A stretch of 64,000 bases of DNA from Rostratula benghalensis. Lineage: Eukaryota; Chordata; Aves; Charadriiformes; Rostratulidae. Where the stretch lies: assembly GCA_013399305.1 (NCBI GenBank), contig VXAI01000068.1, forward strand, positions 2,249,675 to 2,313,674, in the 5' to 3' direction. A model generated the notes under the pieces. That model was given only the letters and a program-made list of their open reading frames with translations, did not search any database and was not told the DNA's origin. Of the stretch, positions 49,801 to 60,800 are shown piece by piece (positions within the stretch are counted from its first letter, which is position 1; each line of letters opens with the position of its first letter). The position numbers and the translations under genes were made by a program.

Positions 49801-51576
49801 TGTAAAATCAGAATGAAGGAATTTTATAGGTGTTTTTTTACAGGGATATTACATAATCAAGGACAACAAAATCTGAAACAAGCAAGAGTAGCCTGTCTTT
49901 GTAGTCTGGATGTTTAAACCCCTAACCACTTAAAATAGACATAATTGTTCTTAAAAAAATCATCTCACCCACAATATCCAGTGTGCATGTGTTTTTCATT
50001 CAATTTTCATTTCTTATAATTACATATAGAAAGTTCAAATATATGTATAAAAAGATCTTCCTAGGTAAATGAAGAAACAAAACATTTTGTGCACAACAAT
50101 ATTGGTTTTCTCTACTAATCAAGAAATAATATTATGGATGTTCTTAATGCCATGTTTTCTCATGGCTTTTTTCCTAATATGCTGTTTACATTTTCCAGCT
50201 GCATTCTGGCTAACAGTGAGCTGTCACTGGACTGTCAGGCTTAAATCCACTGAAACGTGAGAAGTTGCCAGCATCAACCTCAAAATAATTAAGTTAAAGA
50301 AATGCAAAGGGTAACACAAAGTTCCAGTTAGTGTGTCAGATGCCTAAGAGAATGGCTGAAATAATGGTATTCTTTTGTTGTCAGAAAGCACAATGAAATC
50401 AAGTGGTTCCATGCTACTGTCAGACACAGGGAATGTTCTTTCAAACTACAACCGACACAGAAGTACAATAAGGAAAGAAGCAACAATGCAGGTCTTCTCT
50501 TTCCTACTCTGCCTTCTTAGCATGAATGGAAACATAAAAGAGTTATAAGAAATACATATTCTGGAAATCTGAACACAATTTTTAATTGCCACTAATTCTA
50601 TACCTATGTGTGCATATACTACATATAAATTTAGTTTCATGTGACCTTTTTCAGTACCCTGTGTAGCACGGGAGGTGTGAATCAAAAATGTGATCAGACA
50701 GCTCTATACTGAATTGTGATTTCCATTATTTAGGCAGTAACTCTAAAGCCTAATTCAGAATGAAATGACTATAAGGCTCTTGATACTCTGAAATAAGAAA
50801 ATAATTAGATTTATCACATGACTCTTTCCATTCTCAAATATTTTTTCACAGGATCATGAAAATTATTACTGGCAAGAATAAATTTATGCCATTGAATGAT
50901 AATAATAATACCACGCAGAGATTCAAAGTTAAGGCAAGTTGACTTACAGCTTCAGTGTTATGACAACTAAGATGCTACTACATTCCAGTAACTGAAAAAA
51001 ATAATAGATATTAGTAAAATTATCATCTTCATCAATTAACCATACTTAGAGTGACCCCACTCCTGTTGAAGTTAGTGACTTTCATGCCTGTGGGTATAAG
51101 ATGTGAATGAATTTTGTCTTAGGTAACATCAATCTTGTCTAATATTTGCTTATTTCTCTTATTTAAAACAAAAGCAAACAGCGTTTGGGAACCTGATAAT
51201 TGGTTTTATCAAGACAGTGGAATTTATGCCTCTTCACTTGACAATTTTAGGTCTCAAAAAACCAAGTTAAAATATAAGAATTGCTTCAGACTAAATAAAG
51301 AGTGGTGAATAGAGTCCAGTTTTCCATCCCTTTCTCACTGGGACTCCTGCTTTGCAAAGTAATGCAATACAAATTTCTTAAAGCTGAAAAAGACATCAAA
51401 TTAGACAAAAAATTAGAGATATTTATAACAGAATGCTTCACTCATCATTCTTTCAAAAGTTACATTGGTAGAAATGGTTGCTGATAACATAAGGCACTAA
51501 ATATCCCGACTCTTATTACCTTTTTTAGGTCTGGCCATTCCTTAGGTAGAATGTGGCTATGAATATCAATTTTCAT
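25771..51576 (-). CDS. ACMSD: 2-amino-3-carboxymuconate-6-semialdehyde decarboxylase, complete
   Basis: Cytosolic zinc enzyme of the kynurenine pathway, in the amidohydrolase superfamily. It decarboxylates 2-amino-3-carboxymuconate semialdehyde to 2-aminomuconate semialdehyde and so diverts tryptophan carbon away from quinolinate and NAD+. Joining 51576-51520, 48086-48042, 42706-42610, 38892-38843, 37513-37277, 34833-34740, 33195-33100, 32650-32478, 26153-26055 and 25833-25771 gives 1011 bases, 336 residues plus TAG, the length I recall for human ACMSD. Metal ligands and catalytic residues are present: His6 and His8 ([16 protein letters not shown]), Arg47 (KVFRV), His174 (LFVHPWDMQ), His224 (CFAHGGGAFP) and Asp291 ([17 protein letters not shown]). 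All introns use GT-AG. In birds and mammals liver and kidney are the main sites of expression (established knowledge). It lies directly upstream of CCNT2 on the same strand. Confidence 0.98.
26055..26153 (-). CDS. ACMSD: ACMSD coding exon 9
   Basis: 33 codons: [20 protein letters not shown] then [13 protein letters not shown]. It carries the metal ligand Asp291. The acceptor is TTACCAG and the donor GTATGA. Confidence 0.96.
26154..32477 (-). other. ACMSD: ACMSD intron 8
   Basis: A 6.3-kb intron. It contains a CR1 copy at 31311-32037 and A/T tracts near 29411, 29572 and 30325. I see no further exon between the two flanking ACMSD exons. Confidence 0.65.
31311..32037 (-). mobile_element. CR1 LINE, 5'-truncated, about 0.7 kb
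   Basis: The plus strand starts ATCACAGAATCACCATAG and reads GATCACTGAGTCCAACC, the reversed CR1 tail. The minus strand encodes the C-terminal part of CR1 ORF2 in two frames: [19 protein letters not shown] and [17 protein letters not shown], then [18 protein letters not shown] and [20 protein letters not shown]. The change of frame near 31.71 kb shows it is a dead copy. It is in sense with ACMSD, ending about 440 bases from exon 8. Confidence 0.95.
32478..32650 (-). CDS. ACMSD: ACMSD coding exon 8
   Basis: Encodes [40 protein letters not shown] and [17 protein letters not shown]. The acceptor is TTTCTTGCAG and the donor GTGAGT. Confidence 0.97.
33100..33195 (-). CDS. ACMSD: ACMSD coding exon 7
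   Basis: Encodes [20 protein letters not shown] and [11 protein letters not shown] after the split Gly, including catalytic His224. The acceptor is CTTGGTTTTAG and the donor GTAAGT. Confidence 0.96.
33914..33982 (+). mobile_element. CR1 LINE 3'-tail fragment
   Basis: GGTTGGACTTGATGATCCTG and the terminal ATGATTCTATGATT are the plus-strand CR1 3' end. It is a short solo tail in ACMSD intron 6, antisense to the gene. Confidence 0.85.
34740..34833 (-). CDS. ACMSD: ACMSD coding exon 6
   Basis: Encodes [20 protein letters not shown] and [11 protein letters not shown] plus one base of Gly194. It includes the metal ligand His174 and Trp at the substrate pocket. The acceptor is TTTTTGCTGCAG and the donor GTGAGT. 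Confidence 0.97.
35205..35343 (+). mobile_element. Two adjacent CR1 3'-tail fragments
   Basis: TAAAGGTCCCTTCCAACCTAG (35213 on) and, some 80 bases later, GATGATCCTAAAGGTACCTT with CCAACCTAGACAATTGTATG are two copies of the same CR1 3' terminus, in the same orientation. They suggest nested or successive insertion in ACMSD intron 5. Boundaries are approximate. Confidence 0.8.
36105..36556 (+). mobile_element. CR1 LINE, 5'-truncated
   Basis: The plus strand encodes a degraded CR1 ORF2 end ([20 protein letters not shown] then LKGRCKEAG, with later pieces in another frame) and finishes with GGTTGGACCAGATGACCTCC and TGTGATTCTGTGA, the CR1 3' tail. It is antisense in ACMSD intron 5. Confidence 0.93.
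37277..37513 (-). CDS. ACMSD: ACMSD coding exon 5
   Basis: 79 codons: [20 protein letters not shown], then [38 protein letters not shown] and [20 protein letters not shown] ending in A. It is the longest exon. The acceptor is TCTTACCAG and the donor GTGAGT. Confidence 0.98.
38448..38470. repeat. Poly(T) tract
   Basis: An uninterrupted run of about 23 T, seen directly. No adjoining retroposon body is recognised. Confidence 0.9.
38843..38892 (-). CDS. ACMSD: ACMSD coding exon 4 (50 bases)
   Basis: Finishes the Gly codon and encodes [16 protein letters not shown], a core strand of the TIM barrel. The acceptor is TTACTTAG and the donor GTAGGT. Confidence 0.96.
42610..42706 (-). CDS. ACMSD: ACMSD coding exon 3
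   Basis: Encodes [20 protein letters not shown] and [12 protein letters not shown] plus one base of a Gly codon. It contains Arg47, which contacts the substrate carboxylate in known structures. The acceptor is ATTTCACAG and the donor GTACCT. Confidence 0.96.
45192..45274. repeat. (ATTCT)n pentanucleotide microsatellite
   Basis: About 16.5 uninterrupted units of ATTCT over 83 bases in ACMSD intron 2. In the ACMSD transcript sense it reads AGAAT. It is perfect over its whole length, so probably polymorphic. Confidence 0.97.
46217..46331. repeat. Short (CA)n and (GA)n microsatellites
   Basis: (CA) of about seven units at 46217-46231 and (GA) of about seven units at 46317-46331, separated by an A/C-rich stretch. 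Both are seen directly. Confidence 0.85.
48042..48086 (-). CDS. ACMSD: ACMSD coding exon 2 (45 bases)
   Basis: Encodes [15 protein letters not shown], in phase 0 at both ends. The acceptor is TCTTTCACAG and the donor GTTTGG. It was found by matching the expected residues, being too short to show up as an open frame. Confidence 0.93.
48087..51519 (-). other. ACMSD: ACMSD intron 1
   Basis: A 3.4-kb intron of AT-rich sequence. It contains an 18-base perfect tandem duplication at 49474-49509 and a CCAAT plus AP-1 motif pair near 48925-48950. No exon or transposon is recognised. Confidence 0.6.
51520..51576 (-). CDS. ACMSD: ACMSD coding exon 1
   Basis: 19 codons, [19 protein letters not shown], carrying the HxH metal motif. 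The donor is GTAATA. The ATG has G at -3. A pyrimidine-rich stretch and CTTCAG end at 51579, two bases before the ATG, so the exon might begin there and be joined to an upstream untranslated exon. Confidence 0.95.
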
Positions 51577-51860
51577 TTCTGAAGTACCAAAGGAGGAATA
51601 GTCTTTCAATGGAAATGTTTTCTGTGTAAGTGCTACCGTTCTTCCTGCCCCTGGTTTAGCAGGTTATTAACTTTGGTGGCTGTTCAGATCCACCTGCTGT
51701 TTTATCAGGAGAGCTAAGCACAGTGGCCAACCAGGGACCCTAAATCCTAGAGGAGTGGCACTCCAGAAGAACAAAGGCTTCCAGCAGAAAGTCCCTGTTA
51801 ATGCATAAACTACAGTGGACTGAGGGCAAAGGGAAGATGTATGTTTATATTGGCACTACA
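51577..51860 (-). promoter_or_regulatory. ACMSD: Candidate ACMSD upstream promoter region
   Basis: No CpG island is present, which suits a tissue-restricted liver/kidney gene. On the minus strand there is a CAAAGTTAATAACC stretch (HNF1 half-site GTTAAT, with an HNF4-like CAAAGTTAA) near 51667-51680, a split HNF1-like GTTTATGCATTAAC near 51800, and CCAATATAAACA (TATA- and FOX-like) near 51845. Motif matches only; the true start of transcription is not visible and an untranslated exon further upstream is possible. Confidence 0.35.
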
Positions 51861-54800
51861 AAGGGATTTGTTTTACACAGAATCTAAAAAGCAAGCTTGT
51901 TTACCGATGAAAATCATTCAATAAAATTGAATTAGAATAAATGTTTTGAAACATGCTGACTTCAATTTCCTCCTTTCTCTCCCTCTTAGATTCTGAAATA
52001 ATTTGTGGAGAGCATATAACATTCATTTGGTAGACAGCTGTATCTCTTCATCTAGTCTTTTTTCCTTCCCTTGCGTTTTCTTTAAATTTACATTTAAAAA
52101 ATCACAGAAATATTGAACTGCAGCCAACTCTATGCTCTGCACTTTGTCTTCTCCTTCTGATTACTGGTTCACTTTGGATATTTAGACACGCTACTGCATC
52201 CTGGTGCTCACAGCCTCTCAAGCTGGCTCCCAGGCTGGCAGGAGAATGGTTCAGATTACCTTACTAATTAACACTTCTGGAGTTCATCAGCTAATGTGGG
52301 AAACAGTTCCTGCATCCTGAGTTAAACTTAACTGGAGCTAGCTCAGATTTTCTGTGAAACTACATCTCATGTTTTCCCTTTAGTCAATTTAGTATTACAC
52401 GTCTTTCCCTAAGATACCCTTGCCTTCCCTGTGTGCTGTAATTTATTCCCTGTATAGTTTTATTTCAATGTATGTTACTCACAGAGTGTCTCCTTGCAAA
52501 AGCTGGGTAACAATTTCTCGATTAATTTGTTTCAACTGGAAAATGCTGCTTTTTTCAAAGACTAAATGCTGTTGTGAATCTTGCAGCTTGAAATCAAGCA
52601 ACTTGAAAAACATGTGGCCTGTTTTGTTTCATCCTTTTTCCGACTTTGTTATTTTGTTTGGACTTGATAAAAAAACAATTGGACTCTCGTATTTTCCTGC
52701 TTGTCCACTCATTAAGCAAGTCAGCTTTTGATTTGGTCAGTTAACCTTCTTAGAGTTACTCTTCAAATCAATTCCTTACGACAGGATTGGTAGTTTGCTT
52801 GATGGTGTGCTTATTTGCAACGTGAGATCACTGAAGAATGAATTTTCAAAAGAAACAGGAAGCAGCAGCTTTGGGAGAATATTCCTAAATAAAGCAGCAC
52901 AGCTAATAATTCACTTTACTAGAGCAAAACCATGGGATTGAAAATAGCAATTATTTCCATCTCAAAATCAAAACCAGTTTCTTCATGACCAGGCTGCCAG
53001 GTTAAGCAGGAAATGTGCTCTCTTGCTCCTGAATGTGACAGGTACATTATAGAATCTAGCACTAGAGTGTTAGCCTCTTGGCAAGTGTACACATATATGT
53101 TCCTGCATATACAACAGCCCAGATCAAAAAGAAGTATTGATTCAGCTGTGAGAGCTCTGCATCATGAATCCCATGAATCCTATGAATCCATAGACATGAG
53201 GCAAAGAGTTAAGGTGAGTCTTACAATAAAGACATGTCTGGAAGACAATTCCCTACTCAAGCATAGAAAGCAGAGGTATTAATGAAGGAGAGAGGCAGGA
53301 AGAGATTTGTGTATCTGAACAGTCTGACACCTGGTTTCTTCTCTTAAGTCACCATAGCTGCAAGCTACCATGCAGAGATCAGCAGCCTTTCTTCAACACC
53401 ATACTTTACTTTTCTCAGCTCTAAAAAAAGATGTAGTTGCTAGTTGCTGCTCCCAAGACACAGCTTAGCTTGCTAACAGTACAGCACTCCCACACTGCAT
53501 TTCATTTAACAAAATACATCACTTCAAAACCATACCAGTCAAAGGCAAAATCTGTACCTGTTTCACTTGATCAAAGGAACAGTAAGACATCTGTCTACAT
53601 CCAATATCCTCCTCTGGATCAGCAACAGAAAGCCCATCAGTGGCTATACACAAAAGCATCTTGAGTTGCCCAGGCACCCTGTCTACTTTGAGTGCTGTCT
53701 CTGATGGTTTGGACAATCTGCCTTGTAACAGTGAGTGACTAATGCTTCCCAGTCTCTACCCTGAATTTGTGTCCTAGTGCAACACGTTGGCTTTTACAAT
53801 GGCCCTTGCTACCTGTCTCCACCTGGTTGTGAACTTCTGCAGCGTGACACGGAGGTGCAGGAATTGCCAACAGTAGCCAGGAAAACCTGCAGCTGTGTCA
53901 GATGGGCCTACACAGAGCGGAGCTTAAATTCTCTGTGCTATCTGTGAGGCTGGAGCTTGTGACCAGGTGGAAATTCTCACATGCACAACATCTGGTGCAA
54001 CAGGAAGTCACATTTTACCATTGTGGGCCTGTAAAAGACCTGAACTGCACCCATTCTTGGGCTACCCACGAACAGTTCACGTCCTGGAGCATTTGGAAGA
54101 GAAACAAAGCTGGTTGGAAAAAAAATAATAACAAAAAAAAAATAATCAGTCATTGAATGTACTTGTTACATCTGCTAGACAGAACTAAAATGCATACAGA
54201 CTTCTTCCCAGCCATACATTAAGATGGGATGTACATTAAGATGGCATGCTCCACCTGCCTCAGTACACTTCTGCATGGTGTATGATTTTGATCAACCTTT
54301 TTTTTTTTTTTTTTAGTGCATTATCTGATCTCTGTTTGTGTGAGTTTAGACTGGGAAACTGGGAAGCACGATGAACAACTCCTTCAGGACAATTAAGCTA
54401 GAGCCTCTTCAGGCCAGGGCTGGTTTCATACATGCAGACACAAGGCCAGCAGAACTATAGGCGTTTATTTCACTATAGGGGCAAGCACCAAAGTGAAGGC
54501 AGTGTTAGATGTAGCACATTACAAAGCTATTTAGCTGCTTGTCTGAAACAATTACAGAATCTGAGATTTGGAGTGTTTCAGGTTGGAAACTGGGTGTCCA
54601 GTTCTGGCCTTTGTTTGCCAGGGAGAAAGTATTTCCTCACACCTCTGGGAAAGAGCACATCATCAAACATTGCTAAACTCCACAGACAGCTCTGCCACAT
54701 ACATGCTCTCAAGGCAGCCTGCTTGCAAGTAGGATGAACACAGAAACAAAGAGGCAAATTCAGGATGCTGATGTTAGAAAGCACTAAAATACTCCTGCTG

Positions 54801-57800
54801 ATTTTTCAACCCTTCAGTTTTGCACATTCTTCTCTGGCACCTTAAATTACAGCTTTGTTTGTGAAAACCAGATGTTCTACACAGGGACACAGGCCTGGAA
54901 AAACAACTGGAAAACTCTTTGTGCTCACTAGCTAAGATGAAGTACCTAAAGAATATGTCCTTTTCTAAATGAAATAAATGTTGAGCAGCACACTCCTATT
55001 GGTTGCTTAGCAACAGGTTGTCCTTTGGCTGTGTTGGGGACTGCGCTGGTCCTTTGAGACTGCCATTACAGACCTGCTTGGAAATGTCACATTTGGAAAG
55101 GATGTAAAAGTCGGTAATTCTATTTTTTTTTTGTGTGGTATCAAATAATTAAACCCCTCCTATTAAATTAGCCTAATCACAGAACTTAATCCTCTTCTGG
55201 GACTCCAGAGAACACAGACTTTAGCGGAAGTGCCATGGTTTCCCTTCTTCGGGGAGTAACAACAATGGTTGTGGTTTCCTTTCTAATAAGGACTAACATT
55301 ATGCTGTTCCTATGGAGCACTTTCTGTAAGTAGATCTCAAGAACTTTCAGTGGATGCTTTTTTTTTGATAGGAAGACATTAGTACACCTGGCAGAGCTGC
55401 ACTGGGAGGATGTGTCCAGCTACAGTCACACCAGGAAACTCCTTAAGTATCCCAAAGAGAGGGTGGCATTATGGTTCCCCGTCCTTCAAGGCCATGTACC
55501 AAACATTCCAGTATGACTGTCTAAACTCCGATGGCTTGCATGGCTATAGCAGGATTGCAACACCTGTGTTTCCTTTAGACACATTTACAGAAAGCAATAG
55601 AAAAGGTACACCCCTCTCCAATCCACAGCCACCAGCTCGAGATGGCAGCAGCGCAGGTGTATTCCTCATTGAATACTGAAGACAAGTAGAGATTTTTCAT
55701 TTTGTTATTCAAAAGTTTTGGCAGAATGAAACAACTGGAAGAGCCTCTGTTTAGGACAAACATGATGCTGGTCTGTATTTTTGAGACAGTTTAGCCTTGC
55801 AGAGAATTTGGGCTTTTTAGCTCAGAGGTGATGCTGCACTCACGCACCTCTAACGCTTCCAAGATCTAAGCTATTAAATTTGCAAAGTAAAGCTTCATGG
55901 TTGTAAAAGCTCAGGATGATGCTCACCAGGCAGCCTCTCTATTAGACCTGCCACAGCCACCACAGTTGTGTGACTAAAATTTAGAGTGTGAAGGTGGCCA
56001 AGATTGCTGACGCCTTTGGCAGCACACAGCACTGCTTTGTGACTACCGGCCTAGCAAGAGTCCTGATGAATCACCCCGCGGTGAAAGCAAACAACGTGTC
56101 CTCTGCCAAATGCCTGACCATTGCTGCCTTCTCTGCTGTGTAACTTAAGCCTTAATAAATCCTCCTTTATTTTCAGGTTCCTAGCAAAGATTACAGCGTT
56201 GAAACTCAATTAGTATTCTAAATCAAAAGAAAAATATAGGGCTATCTTTCAAATAATATAATTATTTTCTTAATCCACTGCAATTGCAGTTCTGCAGTTT
56301 GCAATTACCACGCCTTTATCTTGCATAAAAATGTTCTATTAAAAATGATAATGAAATAGATATTTTCCAGAGTGTGAGTACAAGTAAGTACAAGTGTCAC
56401 TCTTGTGCAGTGGGAGCAACCAGACAGATACCAGTGGCATAAACATGGGCCAGAAAGAACAGATGGAATGAAGCTTACAGATACTGACATTAAAAAAATC
56501 CTAATTTTCAAGTTAATACCCCATGGTAACATCTGAGATTGTTGCAATTATTTAGAAGGTTGGTGTCTAAAATAAATAAATAGTAACTGTTGCCAAATGT
56601 TATCATAACAACTTTTTTTCCTGTGAGCTAGATACTCAAATCCCCACCTTTCTCTCCTTGCAGAGGCCTCTCTGTGCCTCTGCTCTTCTCAGAGCTTTTA
56701 CTGCTTCGGAAAGGAAGCCAAGGACCCAAGATGTTCAGTGTATCTGTTGAAGCAGCTGAACAAATTCAAATTCCTCCACCTGCCTCTAGAACTCAGCAGA
56801 AGCTTGCTTTATGCCTCTTCTGTGCTGCTAGGACTAGGCTAATGAAAGAGGCTTCTTCCCAGGTAGGTCCTCAAGGTCTGCAAGAGCAGAAAATTTTATG
56901 TTCCATCATTTTGAGTAGCTCTGAATCTGTGTCACCAAAGAGATCAAGGGACTAAGATGAAACCCTGGCTCCCAGTAAGTTTTGTGCCAGTGGTTAGCCA
57001 TGGCTTTAGATTGATGATGCATTTACTGATTTTCTGAGAGGCAGGAATATTGGTATCTGTAGATTAGAGCAGTGAGTGCCAAAGCAAAGACCTTTCCATC
57101 TCTGCAGATGTTTACCATGTAAATGTTTAGGGTTCAGTACTGCAGCTGCATTTTTTCATTCATCTGGAGGAGGGAGCCTGGCAGAGGAACATCTCCACAG
57201 AGGATTTCTGGATCCTGCTATCACTTGCTGAGTTCAGGCACAAACATTTTTCTTTCACATACACTAATTCCAAAATAGGATTTATGCCTCAAAATTGTTT
57301 CTTTTCAAATCCACAAGTCTTAAAAATTACAGACCAGAGTGACAATACAGTTCAGATTATCACAGGAATTAAGATCCAAATATTGAAACTTTCACTCATT
57401 CCACTTCTTCCACAGAAGACACACCAGCAGTCAAACCTTTGAGCTAATGATCACCACCTTCTGGCAAACATCTCACAGAAAATATTGTCACTTGCAAAAA
57501 ACACTGGTTGTTTCTGGGGGACTGTAAGGAGCTGACTACATTTGTGTAACACAGAAGTGGCCACACTGCTGCTCTACAGGCTGGGAACTGTTACTCAGTA
57601 AAGGTTTATAGAATATCGTATTAGCAGTTTGTTGTCTTAAGATAACTTAATGAGTAACTGTTCAACCCAAGGAAAGTACTACTAGGTAAAAGAAGTTCTC
57701 TAGCAATTTGATTGAAAAGTGATATCCAAACTGCAAAATTCGGACTAATAAGTGTTAACCAGGCAGTAAAATTGGTACCTATTTTCCTTCCAAATTATCC

Positions 57801-60800
57801 GATAATTTCTTTACTCTTCAGCTAAATGCTTAGATTTTGATATGTGAAGATCTACAGTGGGTTGATGCATTTCAATCTGCTCTTGGCTAACAAATAATTT
57901 AGAAATCTGCAGAAAGACATCTATATAAGCCTAGCTATAACAACATAGATAGTTGAGGGGCCTGCTTGTTTCAGCTCACAGTAGCTAAGTAGTGGCTAAG
58001 ACCTGAATTACTTTAGTAGACCAACCACATCAAGCAACATAAGACGGTGTATTAATAACACTCAACACCTCTAGAAATAATGTTTCACTCAAATGAAGTT
58101 TTTCAAATCCCAGTTACTCTTACAAATAACTATATCCCAAAGCCAAATCCATCACTAACTAGAACTTGTTGGAATTTGATTGAATTCACTCAGCCAGCTC
58201 CGATCATTTTATTCTAGCGAGTTCCAAGGTGGAGTAGGAAAAAGTATCACCTGTCGTACTGACTTTTCTGCTTTAGAAACATTAACTTTACTGTGGCTTT
58301 TAAGAAATACTTTTTGTTTCCCCAATAAGATACCTTCAGTCTGCCTTTCCTGGGAAGTGTTCCATGCTAAATGGAAACATGCTTTCATTCAGGTCCACTA
58401 AGAAATATTTAAATGGCTGCTTAAACTTTAAAACACAGTAGGACCACTGGAATTGGTAGCACTACTACTACAGAGTAGAGGGGCAGCATCACCTCCCTTG
58501 ACCTGCTGGTCATGCTGCTTTTGTCACAGCCCAGAAGATGGTTGAATATCTGTTTGTTTACCCAAGTCCTGCTTATATTTTCATGCAACAAGCTCTATTA
58601 ACAATTGTATGCGCACAAAGAAAGCACAGAAAGAGTGGCTTCAAGATTTATATTGAAAGCACTGTCAAGTGAGTCCAGACCACTAACTCAGACCACTGAG
58701 GAGTCATTTTGGTTCTAGCAAGCTCCACCAAGTTACAGTCTTAAGTGTGTGCTTTCAAAAATGATTCAGTACATTTATAATATAGTTACAGCTAAACAAT
58801 CATGTTATCCATTTAAAAAATGAAACTTCTTCTCACTGAAAAGCCTTTAAAGTGCACTTTGATTTACAATTTGTGTCATAAAAAAAGCCAGACAAAAGAC
58901 CCAATGCAACTGCTGATGTATTTAGAACTAACATTGGAACTTGAATTCTTTTCTCAAATGTCACCTTAGTTTTCTCTTGGGAAAAGATAGGTACTGTCTC
59001 TTTCTTTTTTAATTCCAATATTTTGAATTTAACAATATCCTCTGAGGATGAACAACCTTCTTCACAATTACAAAATGATCCATGGCTTCCTGGCTGTGTT
59101 TAAGTGTGCTTTATTAGTTTGCTTGATTATTTTTCTTTATTTGATGAAAAAGAGTAAGAAATTTCTGCTTTCTCAGTCACAGCTACAGACAGTACTGTAC
59201 TGCAGATACATCAAGAAAACAACACTTAGCTCAAACTAATATTTCATGTTAACTTTTTTATGATCTGAAAATATTGCAGGTGTTTTAGAAGTACTCTAGT
59301 CTAATTAATCATTTTGAACCCAACATAAAGCCCACTGAAGTCACCAGGAACTCCAGTCATTTCAGAAGAGATCTGTCAAGCGATGGTTCAAAAAGTAGTT
59401 CTGAGCCACTGGAAAGACAGACCAATATAAATGAGGAATTACAGGTAAACTTTGCCCCAGGTTCAGTAATTAAATGTAAGGGCAGTTTAGAGTGCTGGTT
59501 TTGGATTATGCCCCATTGCCCATGTCATTACTGTGCCTCAAAAAAAAGACCTGCATTATAAATCATAAATTTGTTAATAATACTTGTGCAGCTCACTGTG
59601 AATACTACAGGTTGCAGTTTGTAGTGCATTAAGTGGAGCAGCAAACAGTGATTGCCATATACACACAAAGCACTTATTTCATATTGATTGAAATGGATTT
59701 TGCCTGTGGTCAGTGACGCACACTTGTGCTGTCCCATTTTGTGGCTGACGCTGCAATGTCAAAGCACAGCCGGGTTGAACTGATGCTAAGAAAGGTGGAT
59801 TTGTAATGAATGTCTTACACATTCATAGAATTCATTTTTTTGGTGAATGGGTGTTTTAAAATTCCTTGGGCTCTAGTAATACAGCATTTTTAGGAACACA
59901 AAGGCTATACATGCTTCCAAATATCCATTTTTCAAAGAGGCTTGCTCATCTCTGTCGCATGTTCTTAAACAACTGGATATATTAAAATCTCCTGGAGTAC
60001 TAGCATTTGAATCACAATGCAGAATACATACTTCCAATACTAGGATTTGTATGTTGATTTTCAGTAAATGCTTACCAAATAATAAAGGAAGTCCTTGTCA
60101 CTGACTTTTTTCATATGAAAATCTGCTAATTAGTAGTAAGATTTGAAATAATTTGTGAAGCTCCCAAGTTTTGGATCCTAGTAACGCAATACATATGTTT
60201 ATAAAAATTAATGAATAGTGCAACTAACAATAATTAATTTCTAATATAACTAACCAACTAAACCCTACATTCAGTCTCTTCATCTCAAGTGACAAAAGGA
60301 AACCAGTTGCTCTAATTCATTGAAACCATATGCTCACCCATACTTGCAATTTGTAGGCGCTTCAACAATATGACTGAGATACAGTTAGATAAATTCTTAA
60401 AGTAGCCTGTTTTATGTGGTTCTCTGTAGTTCACTCAAACTCTCAGAATTTGTTTCATTCTTTCCTGTATTATTATACTTTGTGTGTACTGCCTCTTCCA
60501 CACACTCACCTCCCGGCCTCACCTCCAGGAAGCTACCACAGCAAGACAGACCCTCTGTGTGTTCCCATGGAGACTTCATATTTAATTCTTTTATTGGTTT
60601 GTTATGGTGGTTTTTGTGTTATTTTTATTTTTATTTTTTTCCTAACATAAAACCCACGTACACTGCAAGTGTAATTTGCCCTTTGTGAACCAGAAATAAT
60701 GGTGTTCAGACATCAATGTCTGGAGGCCTAGAGTTAGGTCCAGGGGAATCACAACTTTATGAAGACCTATACTGCCAGGAATGACGTGAGATCCCTTGCT

